Assembly (NCBI GenBank): GCA_029259115.1
Contig: JAPDJO010000018.1
Coordinates: 17,937-81,936 of the forward strand
From: Thermoplasmatota archaeon
GTDB lineage: Archaea > Thermoplasmatota > E2 > DHVEG-1 > B18-G2
Direction: 5' to 3'
DNA length: 64,000 nt
The notes under the pieces are model-generated. The model did no database searches. It was not told the origin of the DNA and saw only the letters and a program-made list of their open reading frames with translations. Below, in pieces: positions 28,670 to 39,261 of the stretch (positions within the stretch are counted from its first letter, which is position 1; each line of letters starts with the position of its first letter). The translations under genes were made by a program, and so were the position numbers.

Positions 28670-28758
28670 TTTCCTTTACCAGACCCTTTGGGATAAGATA
28701 TCCCACCGGCAGGCGATCGAAGTTTTGATTGCCTGCCGAAGGGTCACGGTAGAGGAAG
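28670..28758 (+). ncRNA. Structured 5' leader of uL3 operon: basal stem, inner stem, three-way junction with two hairpins
   Basis: P1 28670-28680/28748-28758; P2 28683-28688/28739-28744; hairpin A 28689-28695/28699-28705; hairpin B 28708-28718/28727-28737. Confidence 0.72.
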
Positions 28759-28774
28759 GAGAGGTAGATATCCT

Positions 28775-29764
28775 ATGCCAAAATATCACAGGCCAAGAAG
28801 AGGTTCCCTTGCGTATTCACCGAGAAAGAGAGCTAGATCGGAAGTACCGCATATCAAAAGCTGGCCAGAAGGAGGAGACAAACCAAAGGTTCAGGGATTC
28901 GCAGGATATAAGGCTGGAATGACGCATGTATTCGTAGTCGATTACAGACCAACATCCACAACCTCGGGGAAAGAGGTTATGGTTCCAGTTACGGTAGTAG
29001 AGACTCCTCCAATGAAGGTATGTGCGGTTAGAGCATATAAAGAAACGCCCTATGGATTACAAACTTTAACAGAAGTATGGACAGATAATTTAGATAAAGA
29101 ATTAGAAAGAAGAATACCGATGCCAAAGAAGTTCAACCAGGATTGGGATAAGTTTAATGGATGTGCTGATGTTAGGATTCTTGCTTACACTCAACCCAGG
29201 CTCGTTCCTTCTATTCCAAAGAAGAAGCCTGAGATAATGGAGATAAGGATAGGTGGAGGAACAATAGAAGAGAGAATAGAGTATGCAAAATCTCTACTTG
29301 GTAAGGAGCTAAACGTGAAAGATGTAATAAAAGAGGGGGACATGATTGATGTAGTTGCAGTAACAAAGGGCAAAGGTTTTCAAGGTCACGTTAAGAGATG
29401 GGGTGTAAAACTTTTATCTCACAAAAACTCGAAGCACAGAAGGATGATAGGTACCGCAGGCTCTTGGCATCCCAGCTTTATACAACCAACAGTACCCCAA
29501 GCTGGTCAGATGGGATATCATCAAAGGACAGAGTTTAACAAGAGGATTCTCAAGATAGGAGATAATGGCGAAGAGATCACGCCAGCCGGAGGATTTCCTC
29601 ACTATGGGATTGTAAGGAATCAGTATGTGATAATCCATGGCTCTATACCTGGTCCAGTTAAGAGATTGGTAAGATTTAGAGATGCTATTAGATATTTGAA
29701 GGGAGTAAAGGTAGAGAAACCTGAAATAACCTATATATCTACGATGAGTAAACAGGGTGTATAG
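28775..29764 (+). CDS. rpl3: Ribosomal protein uL3
   Basis: MPKYHRPRRGSLAYSPRKRA...GYKAGMTHV...GTAGSWHPSF. Confidence 0.97.
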   Translation: MPKYHRPRRGSLAYSPRKRARSEVPHIKSWPEGGDKPKVQGFAGYKAGMTHVFVVDYRPTSTTSGKEVMVPVTVVETPPMKVCAVRAYKETPYGLQTLTEVWTDNLDKELERRIPMPKKFNQDWDKFNGCADVRILAYTQPRLVPSIPKKKPEIMEIRIGGGTIEERIEYAKSLLGKELNVKDVIKEGDMIDVVAVTKGKGFQGHVKRWGVKLLSHKNSKHRRMIGTAGSWHPSFIQPTVPQAGQMGYHQRTEFNKRILKIGDNGEEITPAGGFPHYGIVRNQYVIIHGSIPGPVKRLVRFRDAIRYLKGVKVEKPEITYISTMSKQGV

Positions 29765-29766
29765 AG

Positions 29767-30525
29767 ATGAAAGTCAATGTCTATGATCTGGATGGTAATG
29801 TAAAAAACAAGACCGAACTTCCAGAGATATTTGAAACTCCGTATAGGCCTGATGTTATCAAGAAAGCCTTCTGGATAGCGATGTCCAATAAAAGACAACC
29901 ATATGGAGCCGATCCTTTAGCGGGAAAAAGACATGCATGCGAGTGGCCTGGCAAAGGCAGAGGGATGGCAAGGATACCAAGATTGAATGGAGGTGTAGGT
30001 AGAGCTGTTCAAGCTCCTAACACTGTAGGAGGTAGAAGGGCTCATCCTCCAAAAGCTGAAAAGAACTGGAAAGAAAAGATAAATAAGAAGGAAAGGAGAC
30101 TAGCTATACTATCCGGTATAGCCTGCACCAAAGATGTAGAGTTAGTTAAGGCTAGGGGTCATAGGTTTGATGAGAAGATAACCTTACCTGTTGTTGTGGA
30201 TGATAAGTTTAAGGATCTATCAAAAACCAAAGATGTCATAGAGGTTCTAGAGAAGATAGGAGTATACGATGATATCATAAGGGCAAAGAATGGTAAGAAG
30301 ATAAGAGCTGGAAAGGGAAAGAGAAGAGGGAGAAAATATAGAGTGCCAAAATCCCTTCTTATAGTCTCTCAAGAGGGAAATATCCATAAGAGTGCAAGAA
30401 ACTTGCCAGGCGTAGATGTTGTTGAACCCTCTCAGCTCAACATAATGCACCTTGCTCCAGGAGGTGTGGCTGGAAGATTAATGATTATAACCGAAACAGC
30501 TTTGAAGATGTTGGGAGGTAGTTAG
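29767..30525 (+). CDS. rpl4: Ribosomal protein uL4
   Basis: Archaeal uL4: RQPYGADPLAGKRHACEWPGKGRGMARIPRL. Confidence 0.96.
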   Translation: MKVNVYDLDGNVKNKTELPEIFETPYRPDVIKKAFWIAMSNKRQPYGADPLAGKRHACEWPGKGRGMARIPRLNGGVGRAVQAPNTVGGRRAHPPKAEKNWKEKINKKERRLAILSGIACTKDVELVKARGHRFDEKITLPVVVDDKFKDLSKTKDVIEVLEKIGVYDDIIRAKNGKKIRAGKGKRRGRKYRVPKSLLIVSQEGNIHKSARNLPGVDVVEPSQLNIMHLAPGGVAGRLMIITETALKMLGGS

Positions 30526-30527
30526 CC

Positions 30528-30794
30528 ATGCTCTCCATAGATCCTTACGAGATAATACTTCATCCATACGTCACTGAGAAGACCCTCGAGGCTATAGAGA
30601 AGAATAACACCTTGGAATTTATAGTTAATATCAAGGCCAACAAACAACAGATTAAGGAAGCTGTTGAGAAAGCTTTCAATGTAAAAGTGGAATCCGTAAA
30701 CACTAAGATAACGAAGAGAGGAAAACATGCCATGGTTAAGCTCAAGCCAGAGTATAGTGCAGAAGAGGTTGGAATGAGGATAGGTATATTCTGA
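30528..30794 (+). CDS. rpl23: Ribosomal protein uL23
   Basis: ILHPYVTEKTLEAIEKNNTLEFIVNIKANKQQIKEAVE. Confidence 0.96.
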   Translation: MLSIDPYEIILHPYVTEKTLEAIEKNNTLEFIVNIKANKQQIKEAVEKAFNVKVESVNTKITKRGKHAMVKLKPEYSAEEVGMRIGIF

Positions 30795-30802
30795 GGGAGA
30801 TT

Positions 30803-31507
30803 ATGGGTAAAAGGATATTGTCTCAGAGGAGAGGAAGGGGAACATCAAAATTCAAGATACCCTCTCATAGATATCTTGGAGAGATAAAGTATCCATATGA
30901 TAAAGAATTTGAAGGAGTTGTGGAAGACATAGTAAGAGATGCGATTCATTCTGCTCCGATAGCGGTTGTGAGGTCACAAGAGGGTAAAAGCTTGATGTTT
31001 TTAGCTGCTGAAGGGATAAAGGTTGGAGACAAGATCAAGATCACAGACAGCGAGATAGCTATTGGAAATGTTTTGCCCATAGGAAAGATACCGGAAGGTT
31101 ATCCAGTATATAATATAGAGATGGAACCCGGAGACGGGGGTAAACTTGTGAGGGCTGCAGGATCATATGCTACCATAGTATCTCATACTGGAGACAAAAC
31201 CGTCATTCAGCTCCCATCTGGTGCATTTAAAACTCTATCATCGCAATGCAGAGCTACAATAGGCATACCCGCTGGTGGTGGAAGAGGAGAAAAGCCTTTC
31301 GTTAAAGCTGGAAAGAAGTACCATTATGCAAGAGCTAGAGGGAAGGTCTATCCTCTCGTTAGAGGTGTAGCTATGAATCCTGTTTCGCATCCTCATGGAG
31401 GAGGATCTCACCAGCATGTTGGTAGACCATCTACAGTTAGCAAGAATGCGCCTCCAGGGAGAAAGGTAGGATCTATTGGAGCTAGGAGAACTGGTAGGAG
31501 GAGATAG
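30803..31507 (+). CDS. rpl2: Ribosomal protein uL2
   Basis: [26 protein letters not shown]...[26 protein letters not shown]. Confidence 0.97.
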   Translation: MGKRILSQRRGRGTSKFKIPSHRYLGEIKYPYDKEFEGVVEDIVRDAIHSAPIAVVRSQEGKSLMFLAAEGIKVGDKIKITDSEIAIGNVLPIGKIPEGYPVYNIEMEPGDGGKLVRAAGSYATIVSHTGDKTVIQLPSGAFKTLSSQCRATIGIPAGGGRGEKPFVKAGKKYHYARARGKVYPLVRGVAMNPVSHPHGGGSHQHVGRPSTVSKNAPPGRKVGSIGARRTGRRR

Positions 31508-31509
31508 AG

Positions 31510-31953
31510 ATGGCAGAGGAAAGATTATCTAGGAGACAGAGGAAGAGGAAAAAGAAGACCGAGATCGTAGGAAGAGAGTTCAGATACAGAGGTAAAACAC
31601 TTGAAGAACTGAGAGAGATGAGACTGGAAGAGTTAATAGAACTCCTACCAGCTAGAGCGAGAAGAACATTGAAGAGAGGTTTAACAAGGGTACAGTACAA
31701 ACTTTTAAAAGATGTTGAAAAGGCAAAGGAGGGAGAGGTAGTAAAAACCCATTGCAGAAATATGATCATTCTTCCATCCTTTGTAGGAAAAACAATAGGT
31801 GTTCACAATGGGAAGGAGTTTGTACCCGTAACTATTCAACCCGAGATGATAGGTCATTATCTTGGAGAATTTGCATTGACAAGGAAGAGAGTGAAACACT
31901 CTGGACCTGGAGTTGGAGCTACTAGAAGTAGTAAATACATGCCTCTGAAGTGA
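31510..31953 (+). CDS. rps19: Ribosomal protein uS19
   Basis: [46 protein letters not shown]. Confidence 0.97.
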   Translation: MAEERLSRRQRKRKKKTEIVGREFRYRGKTLEELREMRLEELIELLPARARRTLKRGLTRVQYKLLKDVEKAKEGEVVKTHCRNMIILPSFVGKTIGVHNGKEFVPVTIQPEMIGHYLGEFALTRKRVKHSGPGVGATRSSKYMPLK

Positions 31954-32408
31954 TGAATATGAGAAGGTACTCTGTAAAGGATTTAAACCCTGAAAAAACC
32001 GCAAAAGCCTATGGCTACGAGCTGAGATGCTCACCAAAGCATTCCATGAACATAGCCAGAGCCATAAAGGGAATGAAGGTACCCGATGCCAAAAAATATC
32101 TGGAAGAAGTCATAAAGATGAAGAGAGCCGTCCCCTTCTTTACCCACAGAAGAAAGATGGGTCACAGAAGAGGCATGTGTTCTGGAGCATATCCACAAAA
32201 GGCTGCAAGATTCATTTTGAGAGTGCTAGAAAATGCTGAAAACAATGCTGAATATAAGGGCTTAGATCCAAACAACATGATAATATCTCATATATCAGCT
32301 TATAAAGGTAGGGAGATCGAAGGTATAATGCCCAGAGCATATGGTAGAGCAACGCAAAAAAATGAACAGACAACAAACATAGAGATTGTACTCGAGGAGG
32401 TGGAGTGA
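31950..32408 (+). CDS. rpl22: Ribosomal protein uL22
   Basis: [41 protein letters not shown]. Confidence 0.96.
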   Translation: MMNMRRYSVKDLNPEKTAKAYGYELRCSPKHSMNIARAIKGMKVPDAKKYLEEVIKMKRAVPFFTHRRKMGHRRGMCSGAYPQKAARFILRVLENAENNAEYKGLDPNNMIISHISAYKGREIEGIMPRAYGRATQKNEQTTNIEIVLEEVE

Positions 32409-33271
32409 TGGCTACGGAGAAGAAGTTCGTCAGAGAAAATGTGAAGAGATTAATGATAAAGGAATACCTCAGAGAGAGAATCGCAGGCGCAGGATTCGGA
32501 GGAATGGATATACAGCGAACGCCTATGGGAACCAGGATATCCATACTCGTGGAAAGGCCAGGATTAGTCATAGGTAGAGGTGGATCAAACATAGCTAAAC
32601 TCACAGAAGAGATTAAAGAAAAGTTTGATGTTGACAATCCTCAGATAGAGATCATAGAGGCTGGAGATAAAGCTGCACTTAATGCTCAGATAATGGCAGA
32701 AAAATTAGCCGAGGCTTTAGAAAGAGGATGGCACTTCAGAAGAGCTGGACATTCAACAGTAAGAAGAATAATGGAGGCAGGAGCAAAAGGATGTCAGGTA
32801 ATAATATCAGGGAAGCTTACAGGAGAAAGACATAGAACAGAGAAGTTTACTCAGGGCCATGTAAAGTACTGTGGAGATATAGTGAAAGATGTTATGGATG
32901 AAGGATTTGCTGTAGCAAAGCTTAAACCTGGAGTTATTGGAGTAAAAGTTAGGATAATGAAGCCTGATGCAAAGCTGCCAGATGAGATATCTATAGTGGG
33001 TCCAGAGGCAGAAAAGAAAGAGGAAGCTGAAGAAGAGGCAAAGGAGGAAGAAAAGGAGGCCAAAGAGGAAAAGAAGGAGGAGGCAAAACTGACCGATCTC
33101 AAAGGAGTTGGAGAATCGATAGTCAAAGAATTGGAGAAACTAGGAATAAAATCCATAGAAGATCTCAAGGATATGTCCATCGAAGAATTAGAAAAGATAA
33201 AAGGTATAGGTAAGAAGACAGCTAAGGAAATCAAAGAACAACTCAAGAAAGTCTTAAAAGAGGTGGAGTAA
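32405..33271 (+). CDS. rps3: Ribosomal protein uS3 with C-terminal K/E linker and HhH domain
   Basis: KH-domain uS3 core, then DLKGVGESIVKELEKLGIKSIEDLKDMSIEELEKIKGIGKKTAKEIKEQL. Confidence 0.95.
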   Translation: MMATEKKFVRENVKRLMIKEYLRERIAGAGFGGMDIQRTPMGTRISILVERPGLVIGRGGSNIAKLTEEIKEKFDVDNPQIEIIEAGDKAALNAQIMAEKLAEALERGWHFRRAGHSTVRRIMEAGAKGCQVIISGKLTGERHRTEKFTQGHVKYCGDIVKDVMDEGFAVAKLKPGVIGVKVRIMKPDAKLPDEISIVGPEAEKKEEAEEEAKEEEKEAKEEKKEEAKLTDLKGVGESIVKELEKLGIKSIEDLKDMSIEELEKIKGIGKKTAKEIKEQLKKVLKEVE

Positions 33272-33471
33272 TGGCGCTTAAGATTAAGGATATAAGAGAG
33301 ATGTCTCCCGAAGAGAGGGAGGAAAAACTTAAGGAATTGAGAGAAGAGCTCATGCATGAGAGAGGAGTAGCTGCTATGGGTGGATCTCCTCCCAATCCCG
33401 GAAAGATAAGGCAGCTTAGAAAATCTATATCTAGACTGCTTACCGTGATTAGGGAGGAAAAAGAGAAATGA
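33271..33471 (+). CDS. rpl29: Ribosomal protein uL29
   Basis: IREMSPEEREEKLKELREELMHERG...NPGKIRQLRKSISRLLTV. Confidence 0.95.
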   Translation: MALKIKDIREMSPEEREEKLKELREELMHERGVAAMGGSPPNPGKIRQLRKSISRLLTVIREEKEK

Positions 33472-33767
33472 GTGAGATATGCCCAAAATGTGGTCTGCCT
33501 AAAGAGATATGCGTTTGCGAAGAAATAGCAAGAGAGCAGCAGATAGTGGAGATAAAGATAGACAAGAGAAGGTATGGCAAAACAATGACCATAATAGAGG
33601 GTATAGACGAGAAGACCGCTGATATGAAGTCTCTGGTGAGTAAACTTAAATCGATATGCGCAAGCGGCGGGACCGTAAAAGATGGAAGAATAGAGCTGCA
33701 AGGAGATCATAGGAACAAGGTAAAAGAGTATCTCGAAAGCCTTGGCTACACGGTAAAGGTATCCTGA
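33468..33767 (+). CDS. Translation initiation factor eIF1/SUI1
   Basis: CPKCGLPKEICVCEEI...KRRYGKTMTIIEGID...KSICASGGTVKDGRIELQGDHR. Confidence 0.95.
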   Translation: MSEICPKCGLPKEICVCEEIAREQQIVEIKIDKRRYGKTMTIIEGIDEKTADMKSLVSKLKSICASGGTVKDGRIELQGDHRNKVKEYLESLGYTVKVS

Positions 33768-33768
33768 G

Positions 33769-34044
33769 GTGATAACAGTGAAAGAAGAGACACTCTTGGT
33801 TAAAGGAGAGCTTATCGGGAAAGAAGTTAGGATAAAGGAGTGCAAAGATCCCTCATGGGTAGGTAAGATAGGAAAGATAGTGGATGAAACGAAAAACACA
33901 TTCAAAATAGAAATAGATGGAGAAGAAAAGATCATAGCTAAAGATATTGCGGTGTTTGAATTTAAGATAGGGAATAAAACATACGAAGTTGAAGGCTCAA
34001 GATTAAAATTCAGACCTGAAGAAAGGATAAAGAAAGCGAGGTAG
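33769..34044 (+). CDS. rnp1: RNase P protein component 1 (p29)
   Basis: [53 protein letters not shown]; canonical position between SUI1 and uS17. Non-ATG start per ORF track. Confidence 0.9.
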   Translation: MITVKEETLLVKGELIGKEVRIKECKDPSWVGKIGKIVDETKNTFKIEIDGEEKIIAKDIAVFEFKIGNKTYEVEGSRLKFRPEERIKKAR

Positions 34045-34048
34045 GAAA

Positions 34049-34396
34049 ATGGCCGAGAAAAAAGGAAGAGATATAGGTTTGGGCGTTCCAATACCAGAGA
34101 AGACATGCGATGATAAAAATTGTCCATTCCATGGAAGCTTATCGGTTAGAGGACAAATTATAACCGGAGAGGTTGTATCAGATAAGATGCAGAAGACCGT
34201 CGTTGTAAAGAGAGAATATCTATATTACATTCCAAAGTACGAGAGATATGAAAAGAGGACATCAAAGTATATGGCTCATTGCCCTCCATGCTTAGAGGTT
34301 AAAGTTGGGGATAAGGTGAAGATTGGTGAGTGTAGACCTATAAGTAAAGGAGTTTCATTTGTTGTCATCCAGAAATTAGAAGGTGAAAAGAGATGA
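34049..34396 (+). CDS. rps17: Ribosomal protein uS17
   Basis: [39 protein letters not shown]. Confidence 0.96.
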   Translation: MAEKKGRDIGLGVPIPEKTCDDKNCPFHGSLSVRGQIITGEVVSDKMQKTVVVKREYLYYIPKYERYEKRTSKYMAHCPPCLEVKVGDKVKIGECRPISKGVSFVVIQKLEGEKR

Positions 34397-34791
34397 AAGG
34401 AATTCCTGGAAGAACTCATAGAGGTTTGCCAGTAGGAGCAAGGTTGGAATGCGTAGATAACACAGGTGCAAAGGAGTTGCAGATAATTATGGTTCCAAAG
34501 ATAAAGGGAGTGCATCGAAGATATCCTGCTGCTGGAGTTGGTGATTTGGTCGTTGCTAGCGTGAAGAAGGGAAAGATAGAGATCAGGAAACAAGTAGTAT
34601 ATGCGGTTATAGTTAGGCAAAGAAGACCTTACAGGAGACCAAATGGAGTTATGGTTCAGTTTGAGGATAATGCTGCTGTCATAGTAACACCAACTGGAGA
34701 AATGAAAGGATCGATGATAAAAGGGCCGGTCGCTCTCGAAGCAGCAGAAAGATGGCCCAAGATAGCTGCTAATGCATCTATGATTGTTTGA
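34393..34791 (+). CDS. rpl14: Ribosomal protein uL14
   Basis: [23 protein letters not shown]. Confidence 0.97.
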   Translation: MKGIPGRTHRGLPVGARLECVDNTGAKELQIIMVPKIKGVHRRYPAAGVGDLVVASVKKGKIEIRKQVVYAVIVRQRRPYRRPNGVMVQFEDNAAVIVTPTGEMKGSMIKGPVALEAAERWPKIAANASMIV

Positions 34792-35308
34792 GGTGATAGA
34801 AATGATAGAATCAAAGCAACCCAGAAAACAAAGGAAATTCCTCTTCAATGCACCACTTCATGTAAGGAGAAAATTCCTATCTGCCCATCTCTCAGACGAT
34901 CTCATAACAAAGTATAAGAGAAGGAGTTTTCCTATTGCAAAGGGAGATACCGTTAAAGTCGTGAGAGGTGACTTCAAGGGTCACACAGGAAAGGTTGCAG
35001 AAGTGGATCTTAAGAAAGGCATCGTTAAGGTTGAAGGAGTGTTGATAACAAAGGCTGATGGAAAGAGAGTGATGAGACCTCTACATCCCAGTAATCTCAT
35101 AATAACCAAGCTCAACCTTACAGATCCTGTAAGAAGGAAGAAACTAGAGAGAGGTGTATCAGAAGAGGTGAAAGAGGAAATAGAGAAGGAAGCCGAAGAG
35201 CAGATTAGAGAGATGGAAAAGGAACAGGAAGAGGTTAAAGAAAAAGAAGAGGAAAAGGAAGAAAAGGGTAGTGAAAAGGAGGTAAAAGAGAATGAGCAAA
35301 CATCTTAA
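34784..35308 (+). CDS. rpl24: Ribosomal protein uL24 with K/E-rich C-terminal tail
   Basis: [33 protein letters not shown]. Confidence 0.95.
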   Translation: MFEVIEMIESKQPRKQRKFLFNAPLHVRRKFLSAHLSDDLITKYKRRSFPIAKGDTVKVVRGDFKGHTGKVAEVDLKKGIVKVEGVLITKADGKRVMRPLHPSNLIITKLNLTDPVRRKKLERGVSEEVKEEIEKEAEEQIREMEKEQEEVKEKEEEKEEKGSEKEVKENEQTS

Positions 35309-36017
35309 GAGATTAGCAGCACCAAGAGCCATGCCCATACCAAGAAAGATTGCAAAATTTACCATAAAACCATCTCCAGGTCCACATCCAGCAGATAGAG
35401 CTTTACCTCTCGGAATAATTGTCAGAGATCTATTGAAGTTATGCGATACCGGAAAAGAAGCTAAGAAGATCATAAAGAATGGAGACATACTTGTCGATGG
35501 TAGAGTCAGGAAAGATATCAAATTCCCCTGTGGATTGATGGATGTCATATCTATTCCAAAACTCAAAAAATCTTACAGAGTTTTGTTTGATCAAAGAGGG
35601 AAGTTAACGCTTGTTCCAATAGATGAAAAAGACGCAAAATGGAAGTTGTGTAGAGTAGAAAATAAAACGACTGTGAAGGGAGGGAAGACTCAACTGAATC
35701 TCCACGATGGCAAGAATCTATTGATAGAGAATGATGGTTATAAGACAGGTGATGTGATAAAACTATCTCTTAAAGATAACAAGGTCATCGATCACTATCC
35801 CTTAGAGAAAGGAATCTTAGCCCTGATAACTGGAGGAAAGCATATAGGAGAAGTCGCAACCATCGAAGAGATAACAGTAACCAAATCATCAAAGCCAAAC
35901 ATAGTCTCCCTAAAAGGAAAAAGCGGAACGTTTTCGACGATAAAGGATTATGTTTTCCCTGTTGGAAAGGAAAAGCCTGCTATCAATCTGCCAGAGGTGA
36001 GGATCGATGGAAGCTAA
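35292..36017 (+). CDS. rps4e: Ribosomal protein eS4
   Basis: [19 protein letters not shown]...GPHPADRALPLGIIVRD. Confidence 0.96.
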   Translation: MSKHLKRLAAPRAMPIPRKIAKFTIKPSPGPHPADRALPLGIIVRDLLKLCDTGKEAKKIIKNGDILVDGRVRKDIKFPCGLMDVISIPKLKKSYRVLFDQRGKLTLVPIDEKDAKWKLCRVENKTTVKGGKTQLNLHDGKNLLIENDGYKTGDVIKLSLKDNKVIDHYPLEKGILALITGGKHIGEVATIEEITVTKSSKPNIVSLKGKSGTFSTIKDYVFPVGKEKPAINLPEVRIDGS

Positions 36018-36513
36018 GTTCGAGCCCAGAGTCGCAAAGGTTACGATAAACATAGGCGTAGGAGAGGCTGGAGAAAGATTGGAAAAGGCTGAAAAGGTGC
36101 TGGAGATGCTCACCGGCAGAAAACCTGTAAAAACTATAGCAAAAAGAACAAACAAGGAGTTTGGTATAAGGAAAGGTATGCCTATAGGCTGTAAGGTTAC
36201 TCTTAGAAAGAAGGAAGCGGAGGAGTTTCTGAAAAAAGCTTTTGGTATATTGAATAACAAGATTCCGTCTTATTCTTTCGATGATGAAGGTAACTTCTCA
36301 TTTGGAATACCTGATTATACTCTTTTCCCCGACCAGAAGTATGATCCTGAGATAGGGATTTTTGGCATGGATATTTGTGTCACTCTAGAGAGGATAGGAT
36401 ACAGGATAAAACACAGAAAGATAAGGAGGAGGAAGATACCAGCAAAGCACAGGATAAAGAGAGAGGAAGCTATGGAGTTTGTTAAAAAGAGGTTCAACGT
36501 AGAGGTGATTTAG
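36007..36513 (+). CDS. rpl5: Ribosomal protein uL5
   Basis: [33 protein letters not shown]. Confidence 0.96.
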   Translation: MEAKFEPRVAKVTINIGVGEAGERLEKAEKVLEMLTGRKPVKTIAKRTNKEFGIRKGMPIGCKVTLRKKEAEEFLKKAFGILNNKIPSYSFDDEGNFSFGIPDYTLFPDQKYDPEIGIFGMDICVTLERIGYRIKHRKIRRRKIPAKHRIKREEAMEFVKKRFNVEVI

Positions 36514-36668
36514 TGAAGATAAAGGAAAGGAAGAAGATCTATGGTAGAGTGAAGGGATGCGAGAGGTGCGGTAGAAAGAGAGGTATCATTAGAAGATATG
36601 GTTTACATCTATGTAGGCAATGCTTTAGAGAGGTTGCTGAAGAGTTAGGTTTTAAAAAGTATTCCTGA
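36513..36668 (+). CDS. rps14: Ribosomal protein uS14 (zinc type, GTG start)
   Basis: Absent from ORF track (51 aa). Reads [51 protein letters not shown]; CxxC...CxxC; start shares a base with uL5 stop. Confidence 0.95.
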   Translation: MKIKERKKIYGRVKGCERCGRKRGIIRRYGLHLCRQCFREVAEELGFKKYS

Positions 36669-36681
36669 TTCGGGTGATAAG

Positions 36682-37071
36682 ATGCAGCACGATCCATTAT
36701 CAGATGCTCTCTCAGCAATAAAGAATGCAGAGATGAAAGGAAAGAGAAGATGTACAATAAAGCCTGCATCTAAACTCATAGGAAATGTACTTAGTCTAAT
36801 GAAGGAAGAGGGCTACATAAAGGAGTTTGAGTTTATCGATGATCACAAAGCAGGTTACTTTGAGGTGGAGTTAAAAGGAGCTATAAATGATTGTGGAGCT
36901 ATTAAACCCAGATATCCAATAAAGAGAGATGAGATGGAAAAATGGGAGTCTAGATACCTACCAGCGAGAGATTTTGGGATATTGATACTAACGACAAATC
37001 AGGGTGTGATATCAAATAAAAAAGCAAAGGAGTTGGGCATTGGCGGAAAACTTTTAGCTTATGTGTATTAG
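36682..37071 (+). CDS. rps8: Ribosomal protein uS8
   Basis: [43 protein letters not shown]. Confidence 0.96.
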   Translation: MQHDPLSDALSAIKNAEMKGKRRCTIKPASKLIGNVLSLMKEEGYIKEFEFIDDHKAGYFEVELKGAINDCGAIKPRYPIKRDEMEKWESRYLPARDFGILILTTNQGVISNKKAKELGIGGKLLAYVY

Positions 37072-37629
37072 GTGTCAACCATGGCAAGGAAGAGACTTGA
37101 AGAGATAAGAAAAGTCCTTGAGATTCCGGATAACGTCGAGGTTAGAGTAGAAGAGGGGAATAAAGTATATGTTAAAGGAGAGAAAGGAGAGTTATTCAGA
37201 GAATTGACCCACCATAAGGTCGAGATAAGAAAAATCGACAACAAAGTAGAGATATACTGCAAGAAACCAAGGAGAAAAGACCTTGCGATGGTCGGAACAT
37301 GTTATGCCCACATAAAGAATATGATAAAAGGTGTAACCGAAGGTTTTGAATATAAGATGAAGGTTGTCTACTCTCACTTCCCTATAAAAACGTCAGTAAG
37401 TGGAGATCAATTCTTAATTCATAACTTCTTGGGGGAGAAAAAGCCAAGGGTTGCAAAGATACTAGATGGTGTGAGTGTTGAGATAAAAGGGGATCTGATC
37501 CTTGTTAAGGGTATAGACAAGGAAAAGGTTGGACAGACTGTAGCGAACATAGAGCTAGCTACAAGAGTTAAGAACAGGGATGTCAGGGTATTCCAAGATG
37601 GAATATACAGGATATCGAGAGGTGATTAA
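37072..37629 (+). CDS. rpl6: Ribosomal protein uL6
   Basis: Archaeal uL6 with [32 protein letters not shown]-track start, internal ATG at 37081 ([15 protein letters not shown]) also possible. Confidence 0.93.
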   Translation: MSTMARKRLEEIRKVLEIPDNVEVRVEEGNKVYVKGEKGELFRELTHHKVEIRKIDNKVEIYCKKPRRKDLAMVGTCYAHIKNMIKGVTEGFEYKMKVVYSHFPIKTSVSGDQFLIHNFLGEKKPRVAKILDGVSVEIKGDLILVKGIDKEKVGQTVANIELATRVKNRDVRVFQDGIYRISRGD

Positions 37630-37631
37630 GG

Positions 37632-38300
37632 ATGGAGAAGGAGGAATTTCTAAAGTTCCTAACGAGTATTCAAGGTATAGGCAAAGCAAAAGCTGAAGCA
37701 ATATACAATAGCGGTTACGATTCTATAGAGAAATTGAAAAAAGCAAAGATAGAGGATCTTACCAATATAAAAGGTATAAACGAGGAGTTGGCTAAGAAGA
37801 TAAAAGAAAAAGTGGGCACAGAGGAAGAAGAAAAGAAGGAGGAGAAAAAAGAAATAAAGGAAGAAACTAAGGAAGAAAAACCAAAGAAAATGATTCCAAG
37901 GATTAAGCCCAAACTTGACGAAAGGATAAAGGATGCCTTGGAAAAGAGAAGGATAAGAAAGGAAAAAGAGCCTGAATTTCTGAGACAGGAATGGTTCAGA
38001 TACAAAAGATTGGAAGAATGCTGGAGGAGGCCCAAGGGTTTGCATTCGAAGATGAGGAAAGGACTCAAGTATAGACCTGCTAGGGTTAAAATAGGTTACA
38101 GAGGACCAAAACTAGCTAGAAACCTTCATCCTTCAGGATTTGAAGAAGTCTTAGTATATAGAGTTGAAGATCTTAACAATATAAATCCGGAGAAACAAGC
38201 CGTCAGAATAGGTGGAACTGTTGGAGTTAGGAAAAGGATAGAGATAGTAAAAAGAGCTGATGAGTTAGGTATAAGGGTATTGAATAGGGGTGAACTATGA
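37632..38300 (+). CDS. rpl32e: Ribosomal protein eL32 with N-terminal HhH domain
   Basis: N-term LTSIQGIGKAKAEAIYNSGYDSIEKLKKAKIEDLTNIKGI; C-term FLRQEWFRYKRLEECWRRPKGLHSKMR. Confidence 0.94.
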   Translation: MEKEEFLKFLTSIQGIGKAKAEAIYNSGYDSIEKLKKAKIEDLTNIKGINEELAKKIKEKVGTEEEEKKEEKKEIKEETKEEKPKKMIPRIKPKLDERIKDALEKRRIRKEKEPEFLRQEWFRYKRLEECWRRPKGLHSKMRKGLKYRPARVKIGYRGPKLARNLHPSGFEEVLVYRVEDLNNINPEKQAVRIGGTVGVRKRIEIVKRADELGIRVLNRGEL

Positions 38301-38758
38301 CAGATTTAAGGCATCAAAGGAGAATGGCTGCAGAGGTACTGAAATGTGGGGAGAACAGGGTATGGATGGATCCAGATAGATGCGAAGAGATAGCAAAAGC
38401 TGTAACAAGATCAGATATAAGGCTCCTGATAAAAGGTGGTGCAATAGCAAAGAAGCCAGTAAAGGGTATATCGAGCGCAAGAAAGAAGAAGCTCAAGATG
38501 CAGAAAGAAAAAGGCAGGAGGAAAGGTCCTGGTTCAAGGAAAGGAGCAAAGAATGCAAGGTATCCGAGAAAGAGGAAATGGGTTGTCACGATAAGAGCAA
38601 TAAGAGCATATCTAAGGGAATTAAGAGATGAAGGAAAGATAGACAGACATACCTATAGGATATACTACAGAAGAGCTAAAGGAGGAGTTTTCAGAAGTAA
38701 GGCTCACTTGAGATCACATCTAATAGATGAAGGAATAATCAAGGAGGAAGAAAAATGA
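38297..38758 (+). CDS. rpl19e: Ribosomal protein eL19
   Basis: LRHQRRMAAEVLKCGENRVWMDPD. Confidence 0.96.
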   Translation: MTDLRHQRRMAAEVLKCGENRVWMDPDRCEEIAKAVTRSDIRLLIKGGAIAKKPVKGISSARKKKLKMQKEKGRRKGPGSRKGAKNARYPRKRKWVVTIRAIRAYLRELRDEGKIDRHTYRIYYRRAKGGVFRSKAHLRSHLIDEGIIKEEEK

Positions 38759-39261
38759 GTCAAGGACCAAGATACAGATTGCCATTCAAAAGAAGAAGAC
38801 TAGGTATAACAGACTACAGGAAGAGAAAAAATTTACTTAAATCCAGGAAAATCAGAGCAGTGATAAGGAGATCTTTGAAATATATAACTATACAGTTTGT
38901 GAAATACAACGAAAAAGGGGACGAGGTTTTAGTAGCTGTAACATCAAAGGAACTAGAAAAATATGGATGGAACGGTACTAAAGATTCAACACCCGCAGCG
39001 TATCTAACTGGAATAATCGCTGGAATAAAAGCTAAGGAAAAAGGTATCAATGAGTGTATAGCAGATATAGGAAGATACACGGCAAGTAGAGGAGCCAGGG
39101 TCTTCGCTGCGATCAAGGGAATCATAGATGCAGGCGTAGAATGCCCATGCGATGAGTCTATGTTTCCAAGTGAGGAGAGGATAAGGGGAGAACATCTCCA
39201 GAAGAAACTCAATGTTGATGTTTTTGAGATCAAAGATAAGATAATGGGTGGAGAGAAATGA
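38755..39261 (+). CDS. rpl18: Ribosomal protein uL18
   Basis: [49 protein letters not shown]. Confidence 0.96.
   Translation: MSQGPRYRLPFKRRRLGITDYRKRKNLLKSRKIRAVIRRSLKYITIQFVKYNEKGDEVLVAVTSKELEKYGWNGTKDSTPAAYLTGIIAGIKAKEKGINECIADIGRYTASRGARVFAAIKGIIDAGVECPCDESMFPSEERIRGEHLQKKLNVDVFEIKDKIMGGEK

Noticed and set aside
28725-28922. 63-65 aa plus-strand ORF overlapping the uL3 leader and start
   Set aside because: Out of frame with uL3 and low-complexity charged; region explained by the leader RNA and uL3
33243-34127. 294-aa antisense ORF in the ribosomal cluster and many similar minus-strand ORFs
   Set aside because: Ser/Phe/Leu-rich antisense shadows of K/E/R-rich ribosomal genes; no motifs
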